64,000 nt of DNA from DATCMU01 sp036563245 (GTDB lineage: Bacteria > Pseudomonadota > Alphaproteobacteria > Rhizobiales > Devosiaceae), in the NCBI GenBank assembly GCA_036563245.1, contig DATCMU010000012.1:62001-126000 (forward strand), given 5' to 3'. Below the pieces are notes generated by a model. The model was not told the origin of the DNA. It ran no database searches and saw only the letters and a list, made by a program, of their open reading frames with translations. Both the position numbers and the translations under genes were made by a program. This document shows, piece after piece, positions 53,278 to 62,645 of the stretch; position 1 is the stretch's first letter, and every line of letters starts with the position of its first letter.

Positions 53278-53355
53278 CTTAACCCTAACGCAGCACTAAC
53301 GAATTCCTTCTAGCTGCGTTGGGGTTAAGCCCGGCCTAATCGCTAGGGTTAACGT
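53278..53355 (-). promoter_or_regulatory. ccrM upstream region with TTAAC/TTAG half-sites (possible CtrA control)
   Basis: Read on the minus strand the region has GTTAACCC, GCTTAACCCC and TTAG-N7-TTAGG (53299 down to 53284). The last resembles the CtrA box TTAA-N7-TTAA with two mismatches. CtrA controls ccrM in Caulobacter. The sites are imperfect, so this is a suggestion only. Confidence 0.3.
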
Positions 53356-53370
53356 TTGGTGAATTCGCCT

Positions 53371-53970
53371 TCAGGCGCCGGCCGGCAACAATGCTGCGAC
53401 CGACAGGATCAGCGCCAGCGCGAAGCAGATGTTGAGAATCCGGCCCGCCCTTTCAGAGCGCAGCATCTGCGCAAGAAGCGCGCCCGCCGCCAGCCACACC
53501 CAGTCCCCCGCGAGGATGATCACAAACAGCATGCCGATCTTGAACAAGACGTCCGTGATCGGTGACGAGGCGAAGATCGTGTAGCCCGCGAAGATCGCGC
53601 CGATGGCCGCGAACGCCTTGGGATTGGTGATCGCCAGCATGAATCCGCTGGTGAAGCCCGGTGGGCGATCTCCCGGTTCCGCCTCGCGCAGCGGTTTTGC
53701 GGTGGCGATTTTCCAGGCCAGATAGAGAATGTAGGCCGATGCGACGATGGTCAGCACGCCACGCGCGGCCGGCAGGGCGAACAGAACCCCAACGAGCCCG
53801 GTGGCGATCAGCACCGCGTCGAAAAGGGTTCCGGCAATGATGCCGGCGAGATAGCGCCCACCGCGCCGGGGGCCGTAGGCGGCGCCGGTTGCGGCAAGAC
53901 TCATGGTCGCGGGGCCGGGGCTGAGAAACAGCGCCAGCATGCTCACCAGCATGGGCCAGGGCGCGTTCAT
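53371..53970 (-). CDS. LysE family translocator
   Basis: This 199-residue inner-membrane protein has about six helices and the LysE/RhtB signature P-G-P-A-T-M near residue 22, with A-I-T-N-P-K-A in the middle. Members export amino acids or their analogues; the substrate here is unknown. The ATG at 53970 overlaps the rnhB stop by 4 bases (ATGA), so it is translated after rnhB. Confidence 0.9.
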   Translation of the reverse strand: MNAPWPMLVSMLALFLSPGPATMSLAATGAAYGPRRGGRYLAGIIAGTLFDAVLIATGLVGVLFALPAARGVLTIVASAYILYLAWKIATAKPLREAEPGDRPPGFTSGFMLAITNPKAFAAIGAIFAGYTIFASSPITDVLFKIGMLFVIILAGDWVWLAAGALLAQMLRSERAGRILNICFALALILSVAALLPAGA

Positions 53971-54602
53971 TGGCGTTCCCCTGCCGTTCGCATCGGGGCA
54001 AAGCTGGTGCGGTGGTGCCGGCTCGGGCCAAGGCGCTCTATGCATTCCATGTGCTCGGCGGTGCCATAGCCCTTGTGCCCGGCAAAGCCAAATCCGGGCG
54101 CGTCGACATCCATGATCGGGCACATGCGATCACGGGTCACCTTGGCGACGATGGAGGCAGCTGCGATGCTGAGCGAACGCCCGTCGCCGCCGATCAGCGC
54201 CCGCGCCGGGCAGGGCAGGTCGTCGGGTATGTCACGCCCGTCGATCAGGGCCAGTCCGGCGGCAACGGGGAGCCCCAATACGGCCGCGCGCATTGCCCAA
54301 AGGGTTGCGCCCCTGATGTTGAGGCGGTCGATCGTCTCGGGGGGCATTGCCACGACCGAAACGCGCGCCTCCGCCATGATCGTCTCGAACAGGGCATCGC
54401 GCCGCCTCGCCGACAGTTTCTTGCTGTCGTTCAGGCCCATTGGAAGGCGCGCCGGATCGAGAACGACTGCCGCTGCGACCACGGGACCGGCCAAAGGCCC
54501 GCGGCCCGCTTCGTCCACCCCGCAGACGAATTCGAGACCAGCCTCCAACGCGGCGGCTTCGGAGGCGAAATCGGGACCGGTGGAGGTGACGCGGCGAATC
54601 AT
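53967..54602 (-). CDS. rnhB: Ribonuclease HII
   Basis: RnhB removes ribonucleotides from RNA/DNA hybrids. It has 211 residues with catalytic acids in V-D-E-A-G-R-G-P-L-A-G-P and D-S-K-K-L, and I-D-G-R near the middle. The ATG at 54602 gives the normal length; the open frame upstream overlaps the next gene. It is the first of two genes with the LysE translocator. Confidence 0.94.
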   Translation of the reverse strand: MIRRVTSTGPDFASEAAALEAGLEFVCGVDEAGRGPLAGPVVAAAVVLDPARLPMGLNDSKKLSARRRDALFETIMAEARVSVVAMPPETIDRLNIRGATLWAMRAAVLGLPVAAGLALIDGRDIPDDLPCPARALIGGDGRSLSIAAASIVAKVTRDRMCPIMDVDAPGFGFAGHKGYGTAEHMECIERLGPSRHHRTSFAPMRTAGERQ

Positions 54603-54651
54603 CGGGCAAGCATGCGACAACCGGCCGCCCCAGTCACTCGCCGTTGGCCGA

Positions 54652-55800
54652 TCAGAACAGGCTGAGTTGCCGATCCTCGCGCCTTGGCTGCTCGAACAGG
54701 TCAGTGCGCAGAGGCGGCAGCCTCCGCGCCAGTCCATAGCGTTCGCAGGCCTTCTCGAATCGTTGTCTGAGCATGATCGCGTAAGGTCCGTCTCCGCGCA
54801 TCCGCGAACCGTAACGCGGGTCGTTGTCTCGTCCGCCACGCATGTCGCGCACCAGGGAAAGCACATGCCGGAGCTTGCCGGGGTGGTGGCGCAGCAGCCA
54901 TTCGCGGAAGATATTGCGCACCTCGCCGGGCAACCTCAGCACAATCATGCTTGCCGCCCGTGCGCCCTGCGCCGCCGCCGCGTCCAGAATGCGCTCGAGT
55001 TCGGCATCGTTGATCGCCGGAATCATCGGCGCCGCCATCACCATGGTTGGCACCCCCGCTTCCGAGAGAAGCCGCATGGCCTCGAGCCGCCTTGCCGGCG
55101 TGGAGGCGCGCGGCTCCATCGAGCGCGACAACTTGTGGTCCATGCTGGTCACCGAGATCCCGACATTGACCAGGCCAAGCGCGGCCAGTTCCACCAGCAG
55201 ATCGAGATCGCGCGCCACCAGGGCCGATTTGGTGGTGATGGTCACGGGGTGTCGCGCCTCCAGCAACACCGAAAGAATGTCGCGCATCAGCTTGTGCTGG
55301 CGTTCGGCCGGCTGATAGGGGTCGGTATTGGTGCCAATGGCGATGGGCTGCGGCTTGTACCTGGGCTGCGCCAGTTCGCGCTTGAGCACCTCGGCGACAT
55401 TGCTCTTGACGAAGATGTCGCGCTCAAAATCGATGCCGGCGGAAAGCCCCAGATAGGCGTGCGATGGCCGCGCGAAGCAATAGGTGCAGCCGTGCTCGCA
55501 GCCCCGATAGGGGTTGATGGACCTGTCAAAGCCGATATCGGGGGATTCGTTGCGCGTAATTGCCGAACGCGCCCGCTCGCTGTGCTCGACCGTCTCGAAC
55601 ACGGGAAGGGGATCGTTCTCGCTCCAGCCGTCATCGAACCCTTCGCGGCTCAGCCTCTCGAACCGCCCGCTGGCGTTCGTCTGCGCGCCGCGGCCGCGGT
55701 TGCGGTCAGCGCTCACCATGGGCCGGCCCATCAGGTCGGCGTCACGGGTGCCCTTGAGCCTTTCCAGTGCGTCGAACGAGGGCGCGACGTTGATCCCCAT
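54652..55800 (-). CDS. PA0069-type radical SAM protein
   Basis: This 382-residue protein has a radical SAM cluster motif, C-E-H-G-C-T-Y-C (C-x3-C-x2-C), after N-P-Y-R-G. The TIM-barrel part continues to about residue 300 (T-T-K-S, V-G-I-S-V-T-S). The whole matches the PA0069/Rv2578c family, sometimes labelled SplB-like. No substrate is known. The ATG at 55800 gives M-G-I-N-V-A-P; 55827 is an alternative. Confidence 0.88.
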   Translation of the reverse strand: MGINVAPSFDALERLKGTRDADLMGRPMVSADRNRGRGAQTNASGRFERLSREGFDDGWSENDPLPVFETVEHSERARSAITRNESPDIGFDRSINPYRGCEHGCTYCFARPSHAYLGLSAGIDFERDIFVKSNVAEVLKRELAQPRYKPQPIAIGTNTDPYQPAERQHKLMRDILSVLLEARHPVTITTKSALVARDLDLLVELAALGLVNVGISVTSMDHKLSRSMEPRASTPARRLEAMRLLSEAGVPTMVMAAPMIPAINDAELERILDAAAAQGARAASMIVLRLPGEVRNIFREWLLRHHPGKLRHVLSLVRDMRGGRDNDPRYGSRMRGDGPYAIMLRQRFEKACERYGLARRLPPLRTDLFEQPRREDRQLSLF

Positions 55801-55918
55801 CGTGATTCTCCCTTGCGCCAGGGCCAAGAGAATCGGCCCCTAATCGTTTCTTAACGATAGCAGCGCAACGAGAACAAATAAAGAACATTTGCGCGGGCTA
55901 CAAACCCGGCGCACGCTT

Positions 55919-56455
55919 TCAGCGTTCGGACAGCCTCGGCATCACCTCAATGAAGTTGCACGGCTTGTGGCGGTTGTCGAACTGCTGGCTGAGGATGCCT
56001 TCCCATGCATCCCGACAGGCGCCGCGCGAGCCCGGCAGGCAGAAAACGAAAGTGGTGCCGATCAGTCCCGCCGTTGCCCGTGACTGCAGGCTGGATGTGC
56101 CGATCGTGGTTGCCGAATACTGGTGGAACAGCACCGAGAACCCTTCCATGCGCTTGTCGAACAGCGGCTCCACGGCTTCCGGGGTCACGTCGCGCCCGGT
56201 GAAGCCTGTTCCACCCGTCGTCAGAACGGCGTCGATTTCCGGATCGGCGACCCAGGCCTGTAGCTGCGCCCGGATCTTCTGGATGTCGTCGCGCACCACG
56301 GCCCGGGCGACGCATTTGTGGCCGTCTTCCTCCATCAGCTTCTTGAGCAGGGCACCGCCTGTGTCGGTTTCCAGCGTTCGGGTATCCGATACCGCCATCA
56401 CCGCGATGTTGAGCGGAACGAACGGCTTGTTGGTATCGAGTTCGGACTTGAACAT
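55919..56455 (-). CDS. moaB: Molybdenum cofactor biosynthesis protein MoaB
   Basis: This 178-residue protein of the MoaB/Mog fold takes part in adenylylation of molybdopterin. It has V-S-D-T-R near the N-terminus, T-T-G-G-T-G-F-T-G-R-D at about 79-89 and L-P-G-S-R-G-A. It starts 6 bases after the MFS gene stop and probably shares its transcript. No other moa genes are present. Confidence 0.92.
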   Translation of the reverse strand: MFKSELDTNKPFVPLNIAVMAVSDTRTLETDTGGALLKKLMEEDGHKCVARAVVRDDIQKIRAQLQAWVADPEIDAVLTTGGTGFTGRDVTPEAVEPLFDKRMEGFSVLFHQYSATTIGTSSLQSRATAGLIGTTFVFCLPGSRGACRDAWEGILSQQFDNRHKPCNFIEVMPRLSER

Positions 56456-56460
56456 CGCTG

Positions 56461-57831
56461 TTACTCCATATTGCCCTTGTTTCGATTGTCGCCCTCGGCG
56501 TGATCGGGCCCGTCCGCCGGTTGGTCATCAGGTGTGGCTTCGCCACCATCCTCGGGTTCGTCAACGATCGTGTCGTCGTCGGATGGAAGAGGTTCCTCTT
56601 CCTCCTCGGCACGCGGGTCGAGCACCAGGCTGGCGGCAGGGGCAGCCTTGCCCACAGCCAGCGGCCGGAACGGCTCACGGTTCTCGTCCTCCTTGGCGGG
56701 GCGCATCCGCATGCGCAGGACCGCGAACCCCGCGAGTGACAGATGCACAACCGTGGTCACCGCGAACATGGCCGCGGGCGCGATCATGTTCATTGCCGCC
56801 GCCGCGACGATCGGCCCGATGGCAAGGCCGATCCCGTAGACCAGCAGCATGCCCGAGGCGATCTTGGCGAACTCGCCCTCCTTGGCGAAGTCGTTGGCGT
56901 GGGCCACCGCGATGGCATAGATCGGATAGGCGGCAAAGCCATAGGCGCCGAACAGAAGATAGGCCCACCAGCCGCCGCCCGGATTGCTGAGCAGGAACAG
57001 CAGGCCGACCAAGGCCCCGGCCAGCGAGGCCCCGATCAGCACGATACGGCGGTCGACGAAGTCCGAAATCCGCCCCAGCGGCAACTGGGCGACGGCGCCG
57101 AGGATCACCGCCACGCTCATCAGGTATGCGATGGTGGAGGAATCAAGGCCGCGCGCAATGCTGAACACCGGGGCCAGCGTACCAAAGGTTCCGTTGGCCA
57201 TGCCCACTGCAAAGCTCGCCATCACCGCAACCGGCGATGTCCGGTACAACAGGCCCACATCGAGGCGCGCCGAGGCGAGCGGACGCGGCTGTGCGCTGCG
57301 GGTGAGGGCAGTCGGCAGCACCGCCATGGCAAACGACAGGGCGCCGAGCACGAAGGGCAGGTAGCCCGCGACCCCGGTGACCGACATGGCCATCTGCCCG
57401 CCGGTCGAGGCGACGAGGTTGATTGTGGTGTAGGTGGAGAACACCATGCCGCGGCTCTTGTTGTCCGCGACCTCGTTCAGCCAGCTTTCCACGATCATCG
57501 CTGCGCCGGCAAAACAGAACCCGGAGAACACGCGCAGCACGATCCAGCCCACGTCGTTCACCCACAACAGGTTCAACAGGATGGTGACCGTGCCAACGGT
57601 CGCCATGACCGAATACGAACGGATATGCCCCACGCGCCGCACCAGCATGGGCACAAGGACCGATCCGGCGACGAACCCCACCGACCAGCCGGTGCCGATC
57701 AGCCCCAGGGCATAGAGCGGAAAGCCCTCCTGCGCGCCGCGCACCGACAGCAGCAGGCCTTGCAGCCCGCCGCCGAACATCAGCAGCGCGGAACCGAGCA
57801 GCAGGGCGAATATCTTGATTACATGCGTCAT
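56461..57831 (-). CDS. MFS transporter with acidic C-terminal tail
   Basis: This 456-residue protein has twelve predicted helices, with G-R-I-S-D-F-V-D-R-R in the second half as a loop motif of major facilitator transporters. It resembles the YcaD/sugar-efflux-like MFS group. The last roughly 55 residues after the final helix are unusually acidic (runs of E and D with P and G) and lie in the cytoplasm. The substrate is unknown. It precedes moaB. Confidence 0.88.
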   Translation of the reverse strand: MTHVIKIFALLLGSALLMFGGGLQGLLLSVRGAQEGFPLYALGLIGTGWSVGFVAGSVLVPMLVRRVGHIRSYSVMATVGTVTILLNLLWVNDVGWIVLRVFSGFCFAGAAMIVESWLNEVADNKSRGMVFSTYTTINLVASTGGQMAMSVTGVAGYLPFVLGALSFAMAVLPTALTRSAQPRPLASARLDVGLLYRTSPVAVMASFAVGMANGTFGTLAPVFSIARGLDSSTIAYLMSVAVILGAVAQLPLGRISDFVDRRIVLIGASLAGALVGLLFLLSNPGGGWWAYLLFGAYGFAAYPIYAIAVAHANDFAKEGEFAKIASGMLLVYGIGLAIGPIVAAAAMNMIAPAAMFAVTTVVHLSLAGFAVLRMRMRPAKEDENREPFRPLAVGKAAPAASLVLDPRAEEEEEPLPSDDDTIVDEPEDGGEATPDDQPADGPDHAEGDNRNKGNME

Positions 57832-57921
57832 GGATCGTTCCGGAAATGCAGCCGGGATGAGAGGGCGCCCGGCGTCAACGCCTACACGCCTTGACCCGTG
57901 CCGACAATAACCCCTCCCCGG

Positions 57922-58806
57922 TCAGGTCGGCGAATGTGTGGCATCGTCATGCGCCTCCATGGCCTTCTTCAGCGAAAGCAGGTCGCGCCACGCGTTTCGC
58001 TTGGAAGCGGGTTGCCGGAGAAAGAACGCGGGATGCAGCATCATCAGGGCCCGCATGTGATGATCGCCGATCGTAAGGTCGCGCCATTGCCCCCGCGCCC
58101 GCGTAATGGCGATGTGCTCGCCGAATACGGCATTGGCGGCGGGGCCGCCCAGGGTTACCAGAATTTCAGGCCGCACCAGTTCGATCTGCCGTCGCAGGAA
58201 GGGCAGGCACAATTCGGTTTCCACGGGTGTCGGCGCCCTGTTGCCGGGCGGACGCCACGGCACGGAATTGGCGATGTAGACCCTGGTGCGGTCCAGGCCG
58301 ATGGCGCCCAGCATGCGGTCGAGCAGGTGTCCCGAGCGCCCCACGAAGGGTTTGCCCTGCAGATCCTCCTCGCGGCCCGGCGCTTCCCCCACCAGCATGA
58401 TCCTCGCCTGCGGATTGCCGTCCGAGAAGACCAGTTGCGTCGCACTGAACTTCAGGCCGCAGCCATCAAAGGCTTCGAGTTTCTCGCGCAAGTCCTCGAG
58501 CGTACGCGCCGAGGCCGCGATCGCCCGGGCGTCGTCCGGCGTCATGTCGGCCTGCCCGGCCTTGAGCGCGGGCGAATTCGGGGTGGGCGGCGCCGGCATC
58601 CGCGCTGCGGGTTCCCGGCCAGGTCTGTTATCGCGGTCCGGGAGGGTGCGTTGGGCGGCGGGCCGCGCCGGCGCTGCCCGTCGGGCGGCCTGGGCCGCGA
58701 ATCTGTCCACCGGTTTCTCGCCCACGGCGATATCCACGCCCGCCGACCGGTACCAGTCGACAAGCGCAATGGGGTCGTGATCGGCGTTATCTGGTTGCGG
58801 GGCCAT
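57922..58806 (-). CDS. Uracil-DNA glycosylase, family 4-like, with reduced Fe-S ligands
   Basis: This 294-residue enzyme is predicted to remove uracil from DNA. The family 4 motifs are G-E-A-P-G-R-E-E-D and M-L-H-P-A. Of the four cysteines that hold the 4Fe-4S cluster in thermophilic family 4 enzymes I can see only two candidates: D-G-C-G-L-K lacks the preceding C-x2, and the usual K-C-R-P-P-x-N-R reads P-W-R-P-P-G-N-R. The N-terminal 90 residues are Ala/Pro/Arg-rich and probably disordered. The ATG at 58806 is the likely start. Confidence 0.87.
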   Translation of the reverse strand: MAPQPDNADHDPIALVDWYRSAGVDIAVGEKPVDRFAAQAARRAAPARPAAQRTLPDRDNRPGREPAARMPAPPTPNSPALKAGQADMTPDDARAIAASARTLEDLREKLEAFDGCGLKFSATQLVFSDGNPQARIMLVGEAPGREEDLQGKPFVGRSGHLLDRMLGAIGLDRTRVYIANSVPWRPPGNRAPTPVETELCLPFLRRQIELVRPEILVTLGGPAANAVFGEHIAITRARGQWRDLTIGDHHMRALMMLHPAFFLRQPASKRNAWRDLLSLKKAMEAHDDATHSPT

Positions 58807-58963
58807 GGTTGCGGTTATGTCACACGGGGCCGAGGCTTGCCAGCGCTCGTGCTTTCTTGCGCCTTTGGCGCTACACGATACTCTGACTTGCGGCTCGGTC
58901 GCAAAATAGCCAATGTTCGCATCGAACACCGAATACCGGATTCCCGAGGAAAGTCTGATCAAC

Positions 58964-60670
58964 GTGACCCAAACCGCCCGATTCTGGCCGCGCCTTTTCA
59001 CTCTCGTTTTCGCAGGACTTGCCGTTGCGGCTCCGTCGCGGGCGGAAGACAGCGTGATTTCGCTGATGAACCCCAGCCCCACCGGAACCTATCTGGCCGG
59101 CCAGCAGGCTCTCCAGGTGCTCGACGCAGGGCAGGCCTCGCGTTTCTTTCTCGATGGGGCCACCGAGGAATGGGACAACCCCGTGCTTGTGGATCGCGCT
59201 TTCGTCTCGCTCGCCGGAGCGGGCAAGATGGACGACGCCAAGACCATTGCCCGCCATCTGGTGGAGCTGGATCCGCAGAACGAACTTGGTCACCTGGTGC
59301 TGGCCGCCGCGGCGCTCAAGGAACGCCGCTACAATTCCGTGCCCACCGAACTCGAACCCATTGGCACCGATACCTTCGTGGGCATCACGGGTGCGCTCAT
59401 GCACGCGTGGGCGGAGATCGGGCTGGGCGATGTCAAGTCCGCCAACAAGGTGCTCGACGATATCGGGCGGTCCGGGCTTGACGATTTCCTTGTGTTCCAT
59501 CGGGCGTTGATGGCCGATGTGGCCGGTGAGACCGATACCGCTATCGCTCTGGCGAAGAAAGCCTATGAGGGCAATCCGCTGGTGCCGCGCGTTGTCGAGG
59601 CCTATGCGAGAATTCTCGCCAATGCCGGCCGTTTCACGGAAGCGATGAAGCCGATCAGCGATTTCGAGAACCAGGGGCTCGACGATCCGCTTGTCAGCCA
59701 GGTCAAGCTCGATATCGAGAAGAAGATCCGTCCCGGAAAGCTGGCCGCCAACGCCCAGGAGGGCGCGGCGGAAATGTTCCATTCCATCGGCAGCGCGTTG
59801 CTGCGCGACGGCTCGACCGACATTGCGATGGTCTTCATGCGGATCGGGCTCTATCTCGATCCGGCGGACGACATGATCGCCATGTCGCTGGCCGGCCTGC
59901 TCGAAGGCGCCGGCCGCCCGGACGAAGCCAACGCGATCTATGCCGAGATTCCGCGCAGTTCCCCCTACCGCACCAGTGCCAATGTCCGGACTGCCGAAAA
60001 TCTCGACGCGCTGGGCCAGCGTTCCGAAGCCATCCGGCGCCTGCAGAACATGGTGGCGGTCAATCCCGACAATCTGGACGCGGTATCCGTGCTTGGCGAC
60101 ATCCTTCGTTCCGACAAGCAATATGCCGCGGCGGCCGAGGCCTATTCCCAGGCGCTCAGGATCGCGGGCGGCGGCAACCGCCCCAGCGACTGGCGGTTCT
60201 TCTATGTGCGCGGCATCGCCTATGAGCGCAACAAGGAGTGGCCGAAGGCCGAGGCCGATTTCAAGGCCGCCCTCAAGCTCAATCCCAACCAGCCGCAGGT
60301 GCTCAACTATCTGGGCTATTCGTGGGTCGACAAGGGCATTCATCTCACCGAGGCGCTCGACATGATCAAGCGCGCGGTCAGCGCCGATCCGTCCGACGGC
60401 TATGTGGTGGACAGCCTTGGCTGGGCCTATTACCGGCTGGGCCGGTTGAGCGAGGCGGTGCAGACCATGGAGCAGGCCGTCAAGCTGCGTCCCAACGATC
60501 CCGAGATCAACGATCACCTCGGAGACGTCTACTGGAAGGTGGGCCGCAAGCTGGAGGCGCGGTTCCAGTGGACCATCGCCCGTGATCTCGATACCGAAGG
60601 CGCGGTCAAGGCCAGGGTCGAGGAAAAGCTGAAGAACGGTCTGGACGCTGCCGCGCCGACAAATGGCTGA
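58964..60670 (+). CDS. Tetratricopeptide repeat protein, exported
   Basis: The product has about 568 residues. The GTG at 58964 has GAGGAAAG 10 bases upstream and begins directly with a signal peptide ending S-R-A-E; an ATG at 58913 would bury it. The rest is helical repeats, clearest at the C-terminus (residues about 330-540: A-L-K-L-N-P-N-Q-P-Q-V-L-N-Y-L-G-Y, A-V-K-L-R-P-N-D-P-E-I-N-D-H-L-G). It is a likely periplasmic scaffold, resembling alphaproteobacterial TPR proteins encoded before ispE. Its stop overlaps the ispE start by 8 bases. Confidence 0.87.
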   Translation: MTQTARFWPRLFTLVFAGLAVAAPSRAEDSVISLMNPSPTGTYLAGQQALQVLDAGQASRFFLDGATEEWDNPVLVDRAFVSLAGAGKMDDAKTIARHLVELDPQNELGHLVLAAAALKERRYNSVPTELEPIGTDTFVGITGALMHAWAEIGLGDVKSANKVLDDIGRSGLDDFLVFHRALMADVAGETDTAIALAKKAYEGNPLVPRVVEAYARILANAGRFTEAMKPISDFENQGLDDPLVSQVKLDIEKKIRPGKLAANAQEGAAEMFHSIGSALLRDGSTDIAMVFMRIGLYLDPADDMIAMSLAGLLEGAGRPDEANAIYAEIPRSSPYRTSANVRTAENLDALGQRSEAIRRLQNMVAVNPDNLDAVSVLGDILRSDKQYAAAAEAYSQALRIAGGGNRPSDWRFFYVRGIAYERNKEWPKAEADFKAALKLNPNQPQVLNYLGYSWVDKGIHLTEALDMIKRAVSADPSDGYVVDSLGWAYYRLGRLSEAVQTMEQAVKLRPNDPEINDHLGDVYWKVGRKLEARFQWTIARDLDTEGAVKARVEEKLKNGLDAAAPTNG

Positions 60671-61538
60671 CGTCCATATTGAAGCCGCGAACGCCAAGAT
60701 CAATCTCGCGCTGCATGTCACCGGCCGCCGGGCCGATGGCTACCATACGCTTCAGAGCATGGTGGTGTTCGCGGAACTGGCCGATGAATTGCAGGCGATC
60801 CCTGCCGCCGCCGACCGGCTGAGCGTTCAGGGACCCTTCGCCGCCGGCCTGGGGCCGTCGCGCTCCAACCTGGTGATGAAGGCCGTCGCCGGCTTCCGCC
60901 AGCGCTGGCCGGACCTCTGTCCCAGGGGGCTGGATGTGCGGCTGACCAAGAACCTGCCTGTCATGGCCGGACTGGGAGGCGGTTCCGCCGATGCCGCCGC
61001 AACCCTTCGCCTGCTGCTCGCCATCGCAGGCGTCGACGTCGATCGCGCCGAACTCAACGATCTCGCCGTTTCGCTCGGCGCGGACGTGCCAGCCTGCCTG
61101 TTGTCGCGGCCTTGCCTCGTCGCGGGCATCGGCGAAACCGTCACGCCGCTCCGCGACTTTCCGGCGAGTTTCGTTGTCCTTGTCAATCCCATGCGCCCGG
61201 TTGTCACCGCCGACGTCTTTCGTCGTCTCGACAGGCACGCCTTCGCGCCCCTGCCGGAATTGCCCGAAAGCCTCGACCGCACCGCCATGCTCGCCATGTG
61301 GCTTGAAGATACGCGCAACGACCTGCAATCCGCAGCGCTCGGCCTCGTTCCCGAGATCGGCGATATCGAAGCGCGGCTGAGGCGCGCGCCCGGATGCGTG
61401 TTTTCCCGCATGTCCGGCTCTGGAGCGACCGTGTTTGGCCTGTTCGGATCGGGTCAGCTTGCCCATCTTGCCGCCCAGGAACTCCGCCGGGAATGGCCCG
61501 ATTTCTGGATCGCCGCCGCTCCGCTGGTCGCCGCCTGA
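60663..61538 (+). CDS. ispE: 4-diphosphocytidyl-2-C-methyl-D-erythritol kinase IspE
   Basis: IspE is a GHMP kinase that phosphorylates CDP-ME in the MEP isoprenoid pathway. It has 291 residues with A-K-I-N-L-A-L near the N-terminus, the ATP loop P-V-M-A-G-L-G-G-G-S-A-D-A-A and the C-terminal M-S-G-S-G-A-T-V-F-G-L-F. It overlaps the TPR gene by 8 bases and is therefore co-expressed with it. Confidence 0.96.
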   Translation: MADVHIEAANAKINLALHVTGRRADGYHTLQSMVVFAELADELQAIPAAADRLSVQGPFAAGLGPSRSNLVMKAVAGFRQRWPDLCPRGLDVRLTKNLPVMAGLGGGSADAAATLRLLLAIAGVDVDRAELNDLAVSLGADVPACLLSRPCLVAGIGETVTPLRDFPASFVVLVNPMRPVVTADVFRRLDRHAFAPLPELPESLDRTAMLAMWLEDTRNDLQSAALGLVPEIGDIEARLRRAPGCVFSRMSGSGATVFGLFGSGQLAHLAAQELRREWPDFWIAAAPLVAA

Positions 61539-61631
61539 GCCCTTTGAGGGCCCGTGAACTCGCCAGAGCCCCCGATTTGCTGTTGAATGCCTCAAGGGTT
61601 ACCCCCGGAAAGCGCCAACGCGGGAGTCGTG

Positions 61632-62618
61632 ATGCGGGCCGTCATTCATCGCCAATACGGGCCTCCCGATGTGCTGAAGCTGGTCGATATTCCGCGGCCC
61701 GAGCCGCGCGCCGGCGAGATTCTGGTCAGAGTCGTCGCCTCCACGGTCAACAGGTCGGACTGTGGGTTCCGCGCGGCTACCCCTGCGATCTCGCGGCTGT
61801 TCACCGGCCTGTCCCGCCCAAGGCGCCCGCGTCTTGGCACCGAGTTCTCGGGCGTGGTAGCGGGGTTGGGTGAGGGGGTCGCCAATTTCGCCGAGGGCGA
61901 CGCCGTGTTCGGGCGGACCCAGGATTTCGCCATGGGCGCCTGGGCGGAATACCTGACGGTCCCCGCCGACGGCGCGGTTGCCCGAAAGCCCGGCAAGCTG
62001 ACATTCGCCGAGGCGGCGGCGCTGTGTGACGGGGCCATGCTCGCCGGCATGTATCTTGCGCTGGTCGATTTCGACCGGCAGCGCCGTGTGCTGATCAACG
62101 GTGGATCGGGGGCCATCGGTTCGGCGGCGGTGCAACTGGCCAAGGCGCGCGGGGCAACCGTCACCGCCGTGTGCAAGACCGAGACCGTCGAAATCGTCCG
62201 CGCCCTCGGTGCGGATCGTGTCATCGACTACCGGAAGGAGGACTTCACCCGCATCTCCGGTGCTTTCGACGTGGTATTCGATGCCGTGGGAAAGTCGAGC
62301 CATGGCGCGTGCAGGCGGCTCTTGCCCGATGGCGGCATCTTCATGGCCACCGACCTCGGACCCTTTTGGCAGAACCCGTTTCTTGCCCTGAAGACGGCGC
62401 TGTTCGGTGGGCGGATCAAGGTCTATTTCCCCGTCCCCAGCTACCGCGCGGAGCAGGCCCTCCAACTCGCCGGCCTCGCTGAACAGGGCAGATATGCCCC
62501 GTTGATCGACCGCACCTATCCACTGGAGGAGATCGTCGCGGCATCCGAATATGTCGAGACCGGCGAAAAGATCGGCAACGTCGTCATCGCGATAGGCAAG
62601 CAGGCGGATAGCCGTTGA
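61632..62618 (+). CDS. NAD(P)H-dependent quinone/alcohol oxidoreductase, MDR superfamily
   Basis: This 328-residue medium-chain dehydrogenase/reductase has a GroES-like N-terminal domain (R-P-R-L-G-T-E-F-S-G-V-V) and a Rossmann domain with I-N-G-G-S-G-A-I-G-S-A-A. The zinc ligand cysteine cluster of true alcohol dehydrogenases is absent, which points to the zinc-free quinone reductase branch. The ATG at 61632 gives M-R-A-V-I-H-R. Physiological substrate unknown. It converges on a TetR-type gene. Confidence 0.87.
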   Translation: MRAVIHRQYGPPDVLKLVDIPRPEPRAGEILVRVVASTVNRSDCGFRAATPAISRLFTGLSRPRRPRLGTEFSGVVAGLGEGVANFAEGDAVFGRTQDFAMGAWAEYLTVPADGAVARKPGKLTFAEAAALCDGAMLAGMYLALVDFDRQRRVLINGGSGAIGSAAVQLAKARGATVTAVCKTETVEIVRALGADRVIDYRKEDFTRISGAFDVVFDAVGKSSHGACRRLLPDGGIFMATDLGPFWQNPFLALKTALFGGRIKVYFPVPSYRAEQALQLAGLAEQGRYAPLIDRTYPLEEIVAASEYVETGEKIGNVVIAIGKQADSR

Positions 62619-62645
62619 TTCATCAAGATGGCGCTGGCCGACGCG

